In this document: one piece after another, positions 52,051 through 62,910 of the stretch
Numbering within the stretch: position 1 is the first letter of the stretch
How the letters are laid out: each line of letters opens with the position of its first letter
NCBI GenBank assembly: GCA_036244855.1
Contig: BQKZ01000545.1
Coordinates: 56,181 to 120,180, forward strand
Reading direction: 5' to 3'
DNA from: Temnopleurus reevesii
Taxonomy: Eukaryota; Echinodermata; Echinoidea; Temnopleuroida; Temnopleuridae
DNA length: 64,000 nucleotides
Notes under the pieces: model-generated
Told to the model about the DNA's origin: nothing
The model's database searches: none
Seen by the model: only the letters and a program-made list of their open reading frames with translations
Made by a program: the position numbers and the translations under genes

Positions 52051-52330
52051 AGAGAAGGAAAGGGCGTGATAGGGAGAGGAGAAAGAGAGGAGGAAGAAAG
52101 GAGATGATGGAGAGATAGTCGAAGGAGGAGTGCTGGAGGAAGAGAAGGAAAGGGCGTGGTAGGGAGAGGAGAAAGAGAGGAGGAAGAGAGGAGAGATGAT
52201 GGAGCGATAGTCGAAGGAGGAGTGCTGGAGGAAGAGAAGGAAAGGACGTGATAAGGAGAGGAGAAAGAGAAGAGGAAGAGGGGACAGATGATGGAGAGAC
52301 AGCCGAAGGAGGAACGCTGGAGGAAGAGGA
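52051..52330 (+). repeat. Polypurine minisatellite, three ~90-bp units
   Basis: agagaaggaaagg.cgtg recurs at 52051, 52141 and 52233 (periods 90 and 92). Each unit continues through agggagaggagaaagag and tcgaaggagga. Purine-rich sequence extends to about 52480. Open frames here are repeat artefacts. Confidence 0.93.
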
Positions 52331-53859
52331 AGAAAAGAGGGTAGGAGAAGAGAGGGAGCAGAATTGGGAAGAAGGATGGGAGGAGGAGAGGAGGAGAGAT
52401 AGAGGGAGAGATATGTGGAGGGAGATGGGAATATGAAGGAAAAGAGAAAAGGGAGTGAGAGAGAGAGAGAGAAATGGGAATAGGGAATTTATGGAAAATG
52501 TAAAACTGTCACCGGAAAAATATAGAGGTGGTGATATGAAGAACTAAAGATTGGATGGAAGGAGGACAGAGTTCTATGGATGCAGCACGGATGAAGATAA
52601 ACGGAAATCGTGATGAATTGGGCACGGATGTTGGTATAAGGTGAAGAACATAGGAAGTAGATAGAAAGGTAGAGGAAAGGAATAAGAATGCGTACACTGA
52701 AAGAAGATGGAGGAAAGAAGCAGGCGGAAATCGGATGAAAGAAAAACGGGATGCAGGGAAAAGATCGATGCCAAAGAATAGATGGAGAGTGGTCGTAGGG
52801 AAAGCTTTATTTACACCACAAGCGACTCTACAAAAGAAGGAGGTCATGGCTAGCTGAGTCGGTCTTCGATCAATTGAGGAGAAAATCAGTGGAAATTATT
52901 CAGTCGGCGAACAAAATTGCACTGACTCTGGCCAATCGCTTTGCAGTAATCAATGTGTATTTGACGTACATGTATTAGGATGCATGGATGGATCTCAATA
53001 TTTCTCAAAGGCACTTGAAATTCTAAAAACAATTACAATGGCACACCCTTACACAACCAATGTATATGATTTTTTCTAGGGTTTTATTTTTTACAAATCA
53101 TGGCTGAGCACTTCTAATTCTTTTTGTTTACTGCATACAACAAAACAATCTACATCATCATGGAAAACAGTAGAATAATTAAAACAAATTTAATTAACAA
53201 AACCTCTGCTGTCATATTTGTACAATAAAAATATCTTTTAAAAATAATTAACCTCATGAATTGTTTTTAAGCATGAATTCCCATGTCAAATTGTAACTTT
53301 TAATAAGCCAAAGCCAAAGTTCATATTTACTTGGCAGTCTATTGCTCTGTATTATTTGAACTACATTGTTTGTTTCCCCTTGTCATGAACAATTATTTGC
53401 ATTTCACAAGATCAAAACTTTTAAGTTACTTATATAAAATCATGATATATAATCATGTAAAGGCTCTGTATTTCCGGGATTACATCTACTCCCAAATCGG
53501 TAAAACTTTATCCTGTGTTTTAATTATTTTGATAACTTTACAGTGTGCTACATGAGTGAACTATATGACACTAAATGAACAAAGTAACACCAGTAAACAT
53601 AAAATATTAAAATAAAAATAGAAAAAACAAAACAAAAAAATAATGATATTTTGAGGTTGTATGAAATAGACAAGTGCTACAGATACAACGAACAGTAAAG
53701 AGGGGATCAATCCCCATAAATGAAGGCTTTCTATTAAAAATCAAACAATGTGTGTCAAAATCTTGGCTTTCACTCTTTTAATTTGTTCACGCTGAACTAC
53801 ATACAATCAAAGCAAAAACAATAACACCCTCCATAAATAAACATTTCTCATTATCAAAT

Positions 53860-53945
53860 AATGAAAAGCGCCTTGAGCACTCCGCAGAGTGGATATGTGC
53901 GCTACATGTACATGTATATAAATTGCATGATCTATTATTATTATC
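53860..53945 (-). repeat. SINE tail fragment, opposite orientation
   Basis: aaaagcgccttgagcactc..agagtggatatgtgcgc..tatataaattgcat..attatt is the complement of the tail at about 23660-23725, so this piece is inverted relative to that copy. Confidence 0.65.
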
Positions 53946-54031
53946 ATTATAACAGCATTAAGTGTTTATTATAAAAAAAGAAAAGATTCTATTGTGGGAA
54001 AATACTAAAAAGTGAATACATAACCTGTATA

Positions 54032-54039
54032 TGACGTCA
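54032..54039. promoter_or_regulatory. CRE/ATF-type palindrome TGACGTCA
   Basis: Full consensus inside ATGACGTCAT, 325 bp inside the intron that follows the candidate first MAST exon. Motif only; a downstream promoter element is possible but not shown. Confidence 0.3.
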
Positions 54040-54363
54040 TAGTCCGATAATGGACTTCATTATCTATTTTTCAGTGAAGAGATAATGATAATATAAGCCA
54101 GGCTCTCTCTTTCTATGCACAATAAATCCCCTTTTAAATACCTTGCTTGAAATAGCAATCAACGACACAAACGATGAGCAGAAATATTGCATTAATGAAA
54201 TGAGAATATATATAGGTAAGAGTAAAGATGACCTTGTATTGACTAAGAATGGTAATTTTAAAGCAAATGAAATGATTACCATGAGTGATGCAGTATCAAA
54301 TGACATCTATGGTTGAATGTTATTTCTGATAGGCTTGCCTGATGAAGCAACAAAATGACTTAC

Positions 54364-54450
54364 CACAATATTGATGTGACACGGGGCTCTCGCCCGCGGC
54401 CGACGCTGCACCAACGACATGACAACATCACATTCCTGATTAGACATCAT
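54364..54450 (-). CDS. MAST: Candidate first coding exon of the MAST-family kinase gene
   Basis: Read on the minus strand, this begins with two consecutive ATG codons (54450 and 54447) and stays open for 29 codons to a strong donor (GTG|gtaagt). It encodes MMSNQECDVV followed by an Arg/Pro-rich stretch (QRRPRARAP) and ends HINIV. The exon ends in phase 0, which is what the next certain exon (start 37969) needs. Vertebrate MAST N-termini differ strongly between isoforms, so lack of recognisable similarity here is expected. The codon phase, donor and start context support it; similarity does not. An acceptor-like pyrimidine-rich stretch ending in tag lies just upstream (about 54469), so the exon could also have a spliced 5' UTR. 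Alternative first exons may exist. Confidence 0.5.
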
Positions 54451-54525
54451 CTTGATCAAAAATATATTCTACGAGTCAAAATAAAAAGCCCTTGGCAGTG
54501 TTTCTTCTTCCAAATCAATAACAAT

Positions 54526-54603
54526 TTATGAATCTGGCCGATCCTTAAGTGAAGGAGTCGAGCCAGACCGAGATGGGTTTAAGAGATGCTCCAGAGATGA
54601 CAT
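54526..54603 (-). other. Possible upstream ORF (25 codons) in the MAST 5' leader
   Basis: A minus-strand ATG at 54603 with A at -3 opens a 25-codon frame (starts MSSLEHLLNP, ends KDRPDS) and stops at 54526, about 75 nt before the candidate MAST start. If transcription starts upstream of 54603 and this part is unspliced, it would be an upstream ORF that could lower translation of the main frame. The transcript start is unknown, so this is inference. Confidence 0.25.
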
Positions 54604-55254
54604 GTTTTGTACGTCTGTCTTGAAGCCAGCGGGATGCAATGTATGAAACACATGGTATGGATGCAAGCTCTTGTTGTTATCTACCGTCGTAGAGAGAGAA
54701 TATGATGCGCACACACAGTCACACACACATCTGAATCTTCACTCTCCAATGGTGGTGCTTGGCTCACTCACCGAGGGGCGTCAAGTCCCTTCCCTATGGA
54801 ATAAACTCCCTTCTTGTCAAGTTTCTCAGTCCAACGAAATCATTAAAATATTACACAAGAGCGCTCTGATGTTTAATTTGGAGAATATGAAAATCAAATA
54901 AGAGCTAGAAACCACATCTGTTGATTAAAGAATAATCACTCGTCACTCGTCTGGAATCCAAGGCAAAAGTAAATGTGACTTTTTTTTCCTTTGTCGGATT
55001 GAATAAATATTGCAGTCATAGCATTATTACCAGAAGTAAATAGAGAAGCTTTGTTCATGCATGTTCGTTGCATAAAACAATTCCGATAAACCACAGAGAC
55101 CAATTTACATACAAAATTGACAAGGAAGGATGCCGGAAGGATGTCTCTCAACATCAGTTTAAAATAAATATGGTGATCATTCACATAGCTGGGTATTGGG
55201 TAACACTCTCCTAAACTGCATTGTGTCGTAATAAAACAATGTACAATTGTGCAA

Positions 55255-55560
55255 TATCAAGCACAGATGATGGAATTTAACACCAATGGACACTGGTGTT
55301 GTATTAAAAACTGTGGTCTTTATGCACTGGTGGTGTAAATGTTGGCACACAATGCACTGATGGTTTCCCAGTCAGCCTCTATACACTGATCGTGTACTGT
55401 AACAGTAAGCCTCTAAGCACTGGTGGTGTAAGGATCAGTCTCTATAAACAGATGTACACTGTAGTAAGTGTCAGCTTCTATTGCACTTGTGGTATGGGGT
55501 GAGCCTCTATACACTGACGGTGTAATCGCTAGCTCCTAACGCACTGATGGTGTTCAGTGT
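55255..55560 (+). repeat. Degenerate minisatellite (cactgRtggtgta words)
   Basis: cactggtggtgta, cactgatggt, cactgacggtgta and the preceding word agcctctatacactga recur six or more times at irregular 40-60 bp spacing. Confidence 0.75.
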
Positions 55561-55830
55561 AAGATTAAGCGTTCTCCAATCCAAGCAACATATATCCCTT
55601 CTCCCCCAGACATACGATAACAAAGACGGATGACAGCCAGACATACACAGTCAAGGTGAGGGAGAGTCCAACCTGGATGGATGGGGGCCTCGCACAGTCA
55701 ACCCACAGCAAGTAGTCACTACCAGCTGAAGTCTAGCTTGATGTAAACTGATCCTCCACGACCAACTCCCACACAACACACATGCAGTCTACTCCAAACT
55801 GATTGACTGACATTAGGCTAAATCGTATCT

Positions 55831-56394
55831 CTGTATGCTAACCAAGTCTGAGATGCAATATAAAAAGTGTGTTAGTAAACTACTGCTGTCCTAGTACACC
55901 ACCACCACACCGCTTCCCTAGCGGTTAGCACAATAAACTGGTTGGAAATGAACTTTAAAGCACAATTGTATCTCTCTATGCTCACAAAGTCTGAGGTGCA
56001 ATATAAAAAGTGCGGTAGTACACTACTACTGTCCCAGTTCACTACCACTACAAAATTGTTTCCTGGCCTGGTTAGCACAATAAACTGGATGAAAATGAAC
56101 TTTAAAGCTCAATTATTTATATATCTGTATGCTAACCAAGTCTGAGGTGCAATATAAAAAGTATGGTAGTACACTACTGCTGTCCTAGTACACCACCACC
56201 ACACCGCTTCCCTAGCGGTTAGCACAATAAACTGGATGAAAATGAACTTTAAAGCTCAATTATTTATATATCTGTATGCTAACCAAGTCTGAGGTGCAAT
56301 ATAAGAAGTGTTATTGATGTCCCAGTATACCACCACCACACTGCTTCCCTAGCCGGTTAGCACAATAACCTGGATGGAAATGAACTCTAAAGCA
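55831..56394 (+). repeat. Tandem repeat, four ~147-bp units
   Basis: Unit starts (ctgtatgctaaccaagtctg) lie at 55831, 55974, 56125 and 56272 (periods 143, 151, 147). Each unit carries gaggtgcaatataa, a ccaccaccaca run, gcttccct..cggttagcac and aatgaactttaaagc. The last unit is partly shortened. Confidence 0.93.
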
Positions 56395-58978
56395 AGCTTC
56401 ACACACCAGTTGATTGTCTTCCTAATCACATCACACAATGTGCTTCCTCTTTGCCATCCAGCTTGGCTGCCTCGTTAGCCACTCAGGACCCTCTTGGCTA
56501 ATATGCTTTGTGGCTTGATGTGTAATAAGATAATAGCCTTGATTACTCTATTACATCACAATCATAAAACTCTGAATGGATAGATCATGTTGACATGCTT
56601 GTTATGACCACCTTGAACACCCTACTGTTTCTGGACAATTTTACCAATCCAGTAAAGTCTTCATTTAGAGGGCCTACTGCTCTATATTCTAACTCAAGAA
56701 GATTTATAATAATGACAATTATTGACAATGATTAAAGTAAAATATACCAGCCTGTTTGAAAACTTGTTCACTAAACAGCTAGAACATATACATTTGCAAG
56801 TTCATTGCTTCTGTACATTTCAAGACACAACCATTTCAGCTTTCGCAATGGAAAATTGTTTTCATAACAAGATATTAAAAAAACAAAAACAGATAACTCC
56901 AGACTACAATGTATAATAAAACAATATCCGATGAAATTGATGACTTAGAAATTCAGCCCAAGCACATTAATTCCCTGAATAACAAACAACAATTTTCCAT
57001 TTCATATCGCATTTCATGATTCTGTGGGGAAAAGGGAATGGTTAAAATTAGAACTGACATCCACAACAAAAATAACCCACTGACTGACGGCCTATATCAA
57101 TCTGTACACAAATCATATTATTGCATTTCAGATTGCTATGTATTACACATTTTGAGTTGAACATCGACCTCCTGAGAGCAACATAAAATGTGGAAGTTTG
57201 ACTTCAAATCATTTACCAAGTATTAAAGGAAATTAAAAAATGTTTATAAATATTCAATTTGATCATTCATAGGCAATGAGAGCCACAAATGGATTAATAA
57301 AGATACAAAGTACTACAATAAAGTATTTGTATTATTCATTTTGTTTGTATTTTGTTTTATTGAGTCTAAAAATAAATACCACACCACACCATAAAACAGC
57401 TGGACCAAGTACATACTCTACTCTGTACTCAAAGAATCCTTGGATCAATAAATGGAACCTGTTCTAAAACAAATTCTAAAACATGGTGAGATATTTCTCC
57501 ATGTTCTAAAACATGGTGAGATATTTCTATCCGTGGAGAAGACTAACAAAAAAGTGAGAGCAGATATACTAGAACATACAGATTTTAAACAAATTTTGCA
57601 CACTTTGTCCTTGTTTACCCCAGTGTCCCTGTTCACCCAGTTCCATGGTGCTTCTCATTTAGCCTCCTCCAGATCTCGGCTGAGAAAACATTGCATGGTC
57701 AAACTAAAAGTCACACTGCGCTAATTTCCTGAGAAGAATAATTGGTCAATTAGACAGAAACCAATTATCGTAGACAGAAATCGGTGAGAAGAAATAACGC
57801 ACAAACAAGATCAGCTCTCAAGCGTTTGTTGATGATTCTTAATCTCCACATATACCAAAAAATTCAGCTGAAAATTGAATCTATTCTTTAATGATATTGT
57901 CTTTGGTTCAAGATTGATTTCATTCCCCCTTCCGCATAAGCGGTGAATAAATTGCATTCTATTTTTTGGCCAATAGTCTATCGTAGTAGATTACCATTAC
58001 ACTCAATTATATTTAAATTTATTCAAACCCTTATGTCATTAAAACATTATATATTGAATAGATCATGCTTATTAAATAATTGTCTCTTTTGAATAGTGGA
58101 TTTTTATTTCACAAAACCCTCAAAAGTAAGAAGCAGGAATTCCCTTCAAATGCATCTTACATGGCAACCACAGTGTAAGACTATTAGTGCAGTATATAAT
58201 GGAGAAGGTTCCAGAATCTCAATGTCATATACCCATATAATGCATGAGGCAGGAAGGATACATGGTTTATGAATAAGGCATTAAGTCTTCTCAATCGGAA
58301 GAAGGTAATTCCAAGTTAAAGAGGATTTAAGATTTCCGTCAGGTTAAGTAGATTTTCTTCCATCTTTGTCAGGATTGATCGCAAGTATGAATTGGAAACA
58401 TAAACATACAGACAGCACATGAAAAGGTTACTTAGCCTTGACTCCAGGCTCTTAACATAATGGAGAGGAAGTTCATGAAAGAGACGCTTGTATGCTATTC
58501 AAAACAAAGATATCGACTGACTTAGGTTATTATTGTCAAGGCTTGCAATACAGAAGTTATCTGTTATGGTTTATCACTGCATCTGAGTATGTGCTCAATG
58601 TAGGTGAGTGCACACAACCCGAAAAACCTCACCTTCATTTCTTCAAGATTCATTGTGTTGTGTGTTTTTTAAAAAGTAAATGAAAAAGACACGCACCTAA
58701 TTTTTTCCAGTCTCTCACCTCACCTTTTGTCACATACATTGTGTCTGTACACGCAATTCACATTTTCTCACTGATAGAGGGCAGCACACCAATATATTGC
58801 TTTTCCAACAGAGAGGCTAGAATTCATGTGTACATGTACAGTTTACCATCTATTGACAAAAAGCATTTGAAAATTGCAGGTTACTTCTGTGCATGTTATT
58901 CTACACTGTATCACCAAAAGATGGCAGCATCCAACAAATTGTCCATCTACAGATAAAGCTCCTCTATTGAATGCACGT

Positions 58979-59156
58979 ATACCAGGGAGGTGTTTCACCA
59001 AGATAAAAAAGACTTGAAGAACGACCTTACGTTTCCCTTCTTGCATGTAATGGTTCGCACTATTACGTGCGTTCAGCGCAAGATCTGATACCAGTCGAAC
59101 TTCAAGTCATTCTTTAATAAAGTCTTTCTTATCTTGGTGAAACACCTCCCTGGTAT
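58979..59156. mobile_element. 178-bp MITE with ATACCAGGGAGGTGTTTCAC ends
   Basis: The first 28 bp are exactly complementary to the last 28 bp, and pairing continues with one mismatch through AAAGACTT; further inner arms (GACTTGAAG) also pair. The target duplication is unclear because the palindrome runs to the flanks. No coding capacity. Confidence 0.85.
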
Positions 59157-59619
59157 GAATCTACGATCGTACTTGCAAGGGGGAGGGCAAATCATATTCC
59201 AAATTTTTTTAGGACATTTATCTGAAGTAATTTCATTTTTTTTTCATGTCATACAAAAAAAAGTTCTCATAAATTTTTCTTTCCTTTTTATAAAGTTCTT
59301 TTTCCCCTTTTTTTTTTAAATAAATTTACAGGGGGCTCCCCCTTCCTCTAGATATGGGTCTGTATCCAATCATTCCTGAAGAGCATGAATGAAATTTGTA
59401 TCACAGTACATGCCTTGTGAACTCCATTTTGTATGTCATTACAAGAAAGAAAACTGGATAATGTATCATAAGGAATGCACTGTATATAATCAAATGTATC
59501 TATTCTTCGAAGTTGGAGAAAATAGGCAGCAAGATATATACCTACTGTGCAGTTCTGACCTTTTCAAACATTAGCGAGTTATTATCAATACATGGGCATT
59601 CTAATGAATGAAAGTTTAA

Positions 59620-60097
59620 AGCGAAAGACCAGTTTTGGGAGGAGGGCGCTTCAGATATTTAACTAGTTTGCGAGCTGCAGTAAAATTATTACCATAATGC
59701 AGTTTTTCAATAGTAAATTAGAGCATGTTCATAGTTTGTTTGAATGTAATCGACCTAGAAATGCCGTAATTATCGCAAAATAAAACCACCTGCTGCGGTC
59801 GTACGTACTTCCTCACAGAACATGCTTCACGTACAAAATGAACGCGAACTCACACACCGCAGACAATACCACCGATCGCACCGCCCGTTTCAGGCCGACG
59901 CTCCCCTGCTCTAAAGCACCTAGCACACCGTAGGAACAATGGCGGATTGACCTGTTCGACGTAAAATACACAGAATACGAGCAAAAATGTACTCCTAATA
60001 TCCTACATAGATATATTTAGGCATGTAAAGCAACTTGAGAATACATCAGCTCGTTTAACATCACTTTCTACATCCTGGTCATTACGAATCCATACCT
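59620..60097. other. CpG-richer block bounded by TTAA
   Basis: The central 59790-59970 has many CG dinucleotides (cggtcgtacg, cgcgaac, accgatcgcaccgcccg, ggccgacgc), unlike its surroundings. TTAA lies at both edges (59616-59619, 60098-60101) with AG..CT ends, so it may be a TTAA-type mobile element. It could instead be a promoter-associated CpG-rich region; no transcript start can be shown. Confidence 0.35.
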
Positions 60098-60319
60098 TTA
60101 AACAAATTCATTGTCGTGAAATTCGCAAAAAATAAAACCCCAGCAAAAATTTCAGCTTATAATAATAATCTTCATCTAGCTTTGTCAATGTTATGTGAAA
60201 GACAAATTCATTTTTAGCAGAACATGTACCTTTGATTTGAAATCACCAGACAGACTTTCATCAGAATTAAAATCACAGCAGGAGAATGAGGAGACACACT
60301 GAAGCCATTTTTGTTACAG

Positions 60320-60412
60320 GCAGCTACCTGTCATGTTCCTTTGGTAAACAAAGGCTTTCTCCGACAAACACACGCAATCTCGTACGATGAGATCCAATGC
60401 CAGATCTTTGTG
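60320..60412 (+). CDS. Weak candidate exon on the plus strand (31 codons)
   Basis: A good acceptor (tttttgttacag|GCA) and donor (GTG|gtaagc) enclose 93 nt open in phase 0, encoding AATCHVPLVNKGFLRQTHAI then SYDEIQCQIFV. I do not recognise the peptide, and no partner exon was found on the plus strand. It may be chance. Confidence 0.22.
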
Positions 60413-60652
60413 GTAAGCATCGTCATCCAAATGCAATTTACAGAACAAATTGCAGATAATATCCTATCGCCTTGGTTGGATTACGGCCGCAATGCATCCG
60501 AACCACTGATTATTCACTGCAGGACAATTTACAAAGTCGGTAAGAAGGGTGAATTCCAATGAGACGCCCATGTCACAGTTGTCATGGTAACGGGTCAATA
60601 TGGAGAGATGGTTTTGAAGAGAAATGAGGAAGGATGCAGACAGCATCCATCA

Positions 60653-60746
60653 GACTCTCTCTCCTTCTCTCTCTTTCCCTCCCTCTCTTTCTCTCTCTCT
60701 CTCTCTCCTCTCTCTTCCCCTATCTCTCTCTTTCTCTTTCTCTTCA
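60653..60746 (+). repeat. (CT)n pyrimidine tract
   Basis: A CT-rich run, repeated (truncated) just after the N at 61877. Confidence 0.95.
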
Positions 60747-62910
60747 CACGTAACACAGTAAACCAATACTTGATGAAGGGCAAACTTCAGTTTGGAGAAT
60801 GAATTGTAAACATGGGGGAGAAATATTGTATAACCCCTAATTTCATTCAAACCAATGAATGACATTCAAATAGCACCAGGCATTAGATTTAATTACTGGT
60901 TTCAATCCATAAGAGGTGTTGTTTGAAAGCTGCGATCAATGCAAGTTGTCGTTAATCGGCAAATGCAAATCGCATTCATTGTTTCATAACACCTTTTCCA
61001 AGACGCAGACTGTGAACAAATGAAACTGTGCGTATCAATTTGCAAGTGCTGATTTGCGAAAAAAAATTACATCTTTCTAGCCTCACATCCTTACATGTAG
61101 TTGCCAGCATATACTGTACACATCTATAGTACACCTTGGTGGTTATTTGGTCAAGACTTGAGGCACACATCAGGGGCCTGTAACATAAAAGATGCAATTG
61201 AACTTACGATAAATATTTATTGTAAGTCTATGGCAAAATGTGTACCAAAGAGATGCAATTAATTGCAAGATTTATTGCATGTCTTTTCTGTTACAGGCCC
61301 CAGAAGTTGGTGGGTTCAAATCTTAGCCTAAAGTATTAATAATTCTCATCAAGAAATTCATCCACATTAGAAAATTAATGCTGAAATGGACATCAGCAAA
61401 AGTAATGGTTGCATTATCCATATCCCCCATTAAAACAATTAATTTTTTTTTTGCAAATCATATAACTTTAGAAATACTCAATCCATTAGATTTTCATCTT
61501 AGGGTACAGAACTGAAACTAATAATTTCTCCAAAACCATCTACACGTACATGTAGAAGCTGGCTGACCAATATATGACAAATTTTGAATAGAAGGCTTAA
61601 ATAGACACACAGCAACATAGAAACTCAGCAAGGGGCCTACAGCTGGAGCAATTAATTTGTTGTTGTTGTTGATTCAATGGTTGATATTGTATTGTTTTTG
61701 TATAGTGATTAAATTGACCTTTACCTGTCACAGATGCACATGTCATCATTCACAACCTAAGATGGATGATGGCTGAGATCATAGACGACACAGGAAACCT
61801 TTCTCATTGTCCTTCCAACACTCAAAGAAATAATATGATAATGACTGTGTCAAATGTAGGTCTAAAGCACTACACNTCTCTCTCTCTCCTCTCTCTTCCC
61901 CTATCTCTCTCTTTCTCTTTCTCTTCACACGTAACACAGTAAACCAATACTTGATGAAGGGCAAACTTCAGTTTGGAGAATGAATTGTAAACATGGGGGA
62001 GAAATATTGTATAACCCCTAATTTCATTCAAACCAATGAATGACATTCAAATAGCACCAGGCATTAGATTTAATTACTGGTTTCAATCCATAAGAGGTGT
62101 TGTTTGAAAGCTGCGATCAATGCAAGTTGTCGTTAATCGGCAAATGCAAATCGCATTCATTGTTTCATAACACCTTTTCCAAGACGCAGACTGTGAACAA
62201 ATGAAACTGTGCGTATCAATTTGCAAGCGCTGATTTGTGATAAAATTTACATCTTTCTAGCCTCACATCCTTACATGTAGTTGCCAGCATATACTGTACC
62301 CATAGTACACCTTTCGTGGTTATTTGGTCAAGACTTGAGGCACACATCAGAAGTTAGTGAGTTCAAATCTTAGCCTAAAGTATTAAATATTTCTCATCAC
62401 ATTAGAAAATCAATGATGAAATACACATCAGCAAAGATAATGGTCTTTGCAATACCCATATCCCCCATTAAAACAATTAATTTTTTTTTTTGCAAATCAT
62501 ATAACTTTAGAAATAGTAAATCCATTAGATTTTCATCTTAGGGTATAGAACTGAAACTAATCATTTCTCCAAAACCGTCTACACGTACATGTAGAAGCTG
62601 GCTGACCAATATATGACAAATTTTGAATAGAAGGCTTAAATAGACACACAGCAACATAGAAACTCAGCAAGGGGCCTACAGCTGGAGCAATTAATTTGTT
62701 GTTGTTGTTGATTCAATGGTTGATATTGTATTGTTTTTGTATAGTGATTAAATTGACCTTTACCTGTCACAGATGCACATGTCATCATTCCCAACCTAAG
62801 ATGGATGATGGCTGAGATCATAGACGACACAGGAAACCTTTCTCATTGTCCTTCCAATACTCAAAGAAATATGATAATGACTGTGTCAAATGTAGGTCTA
62901 AAGCACTACA
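60696..62910 (+). repeat. Apparent 1.2-kb duplication, probably two haplotypes in tandem
   Basis: 60696-61875 and 61877-62910 align end to end, starting inside the CT tract (offset 1181) and ending at ctaaagcactaca. Differences are scattered SNPs, small indels and one 130-bp insertion. The second copy starts exactly after the N at 61876, so this is most simply two alleles not merged by the assembler. Confidence 0.85.
61174..61300. mobile_element. 127-bp MITE with CAG target duplication and empty allele
   Basis: Perfect 12-bp terminal inverted repeats GGGCCTGTAACA / TGTTACAGGCCC, extended imperfectly by AAAAGA. Direct CAG flanks lie at 61171-61173 and 61301-61303. The second haplotype copy (62341-62360) reads cacacatcagaagtt with a single CAG and no element, so both boundaries and the duplication are proven by the sequence. 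The 3-bp CWG-type target suggests PIF/Harbinger; non-coding. Confidence 0.9.

Larger units (their letters stand above)
37970..54363. other. MAST intron, about 16.4 kb (if the first exon is 54364-54450)
   Basis: It contains a candidate cassette exon (48016-48120), a two-copy repeat (38498-38680), SINE-related pieces (38758-38830, 41231-41443, 53860-53945), a G run (42054-42072), a CpG-richer block (42540-43080), a MITE (43962-44090), a gap (44452-45290) and a polypurine minisatellite (52051-52330). I see no recognisable gene elsewhere in it. Confidence 0.6.

Noticed and set aside
52509..52847. 112-codon minus-strand frame
   Set aside because: Complement of GA-rich low-complexity sequence gives Ser/Phe/Leu-rich peptides by bias.
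62771..62830. Minus-strand donor-like site (GACAG|gtaaag) with short open frame as a MAST 5' exon
   Set aside because: No start or acceptor that fits, and its presence in both tandem copies only reflects allelic duplication.
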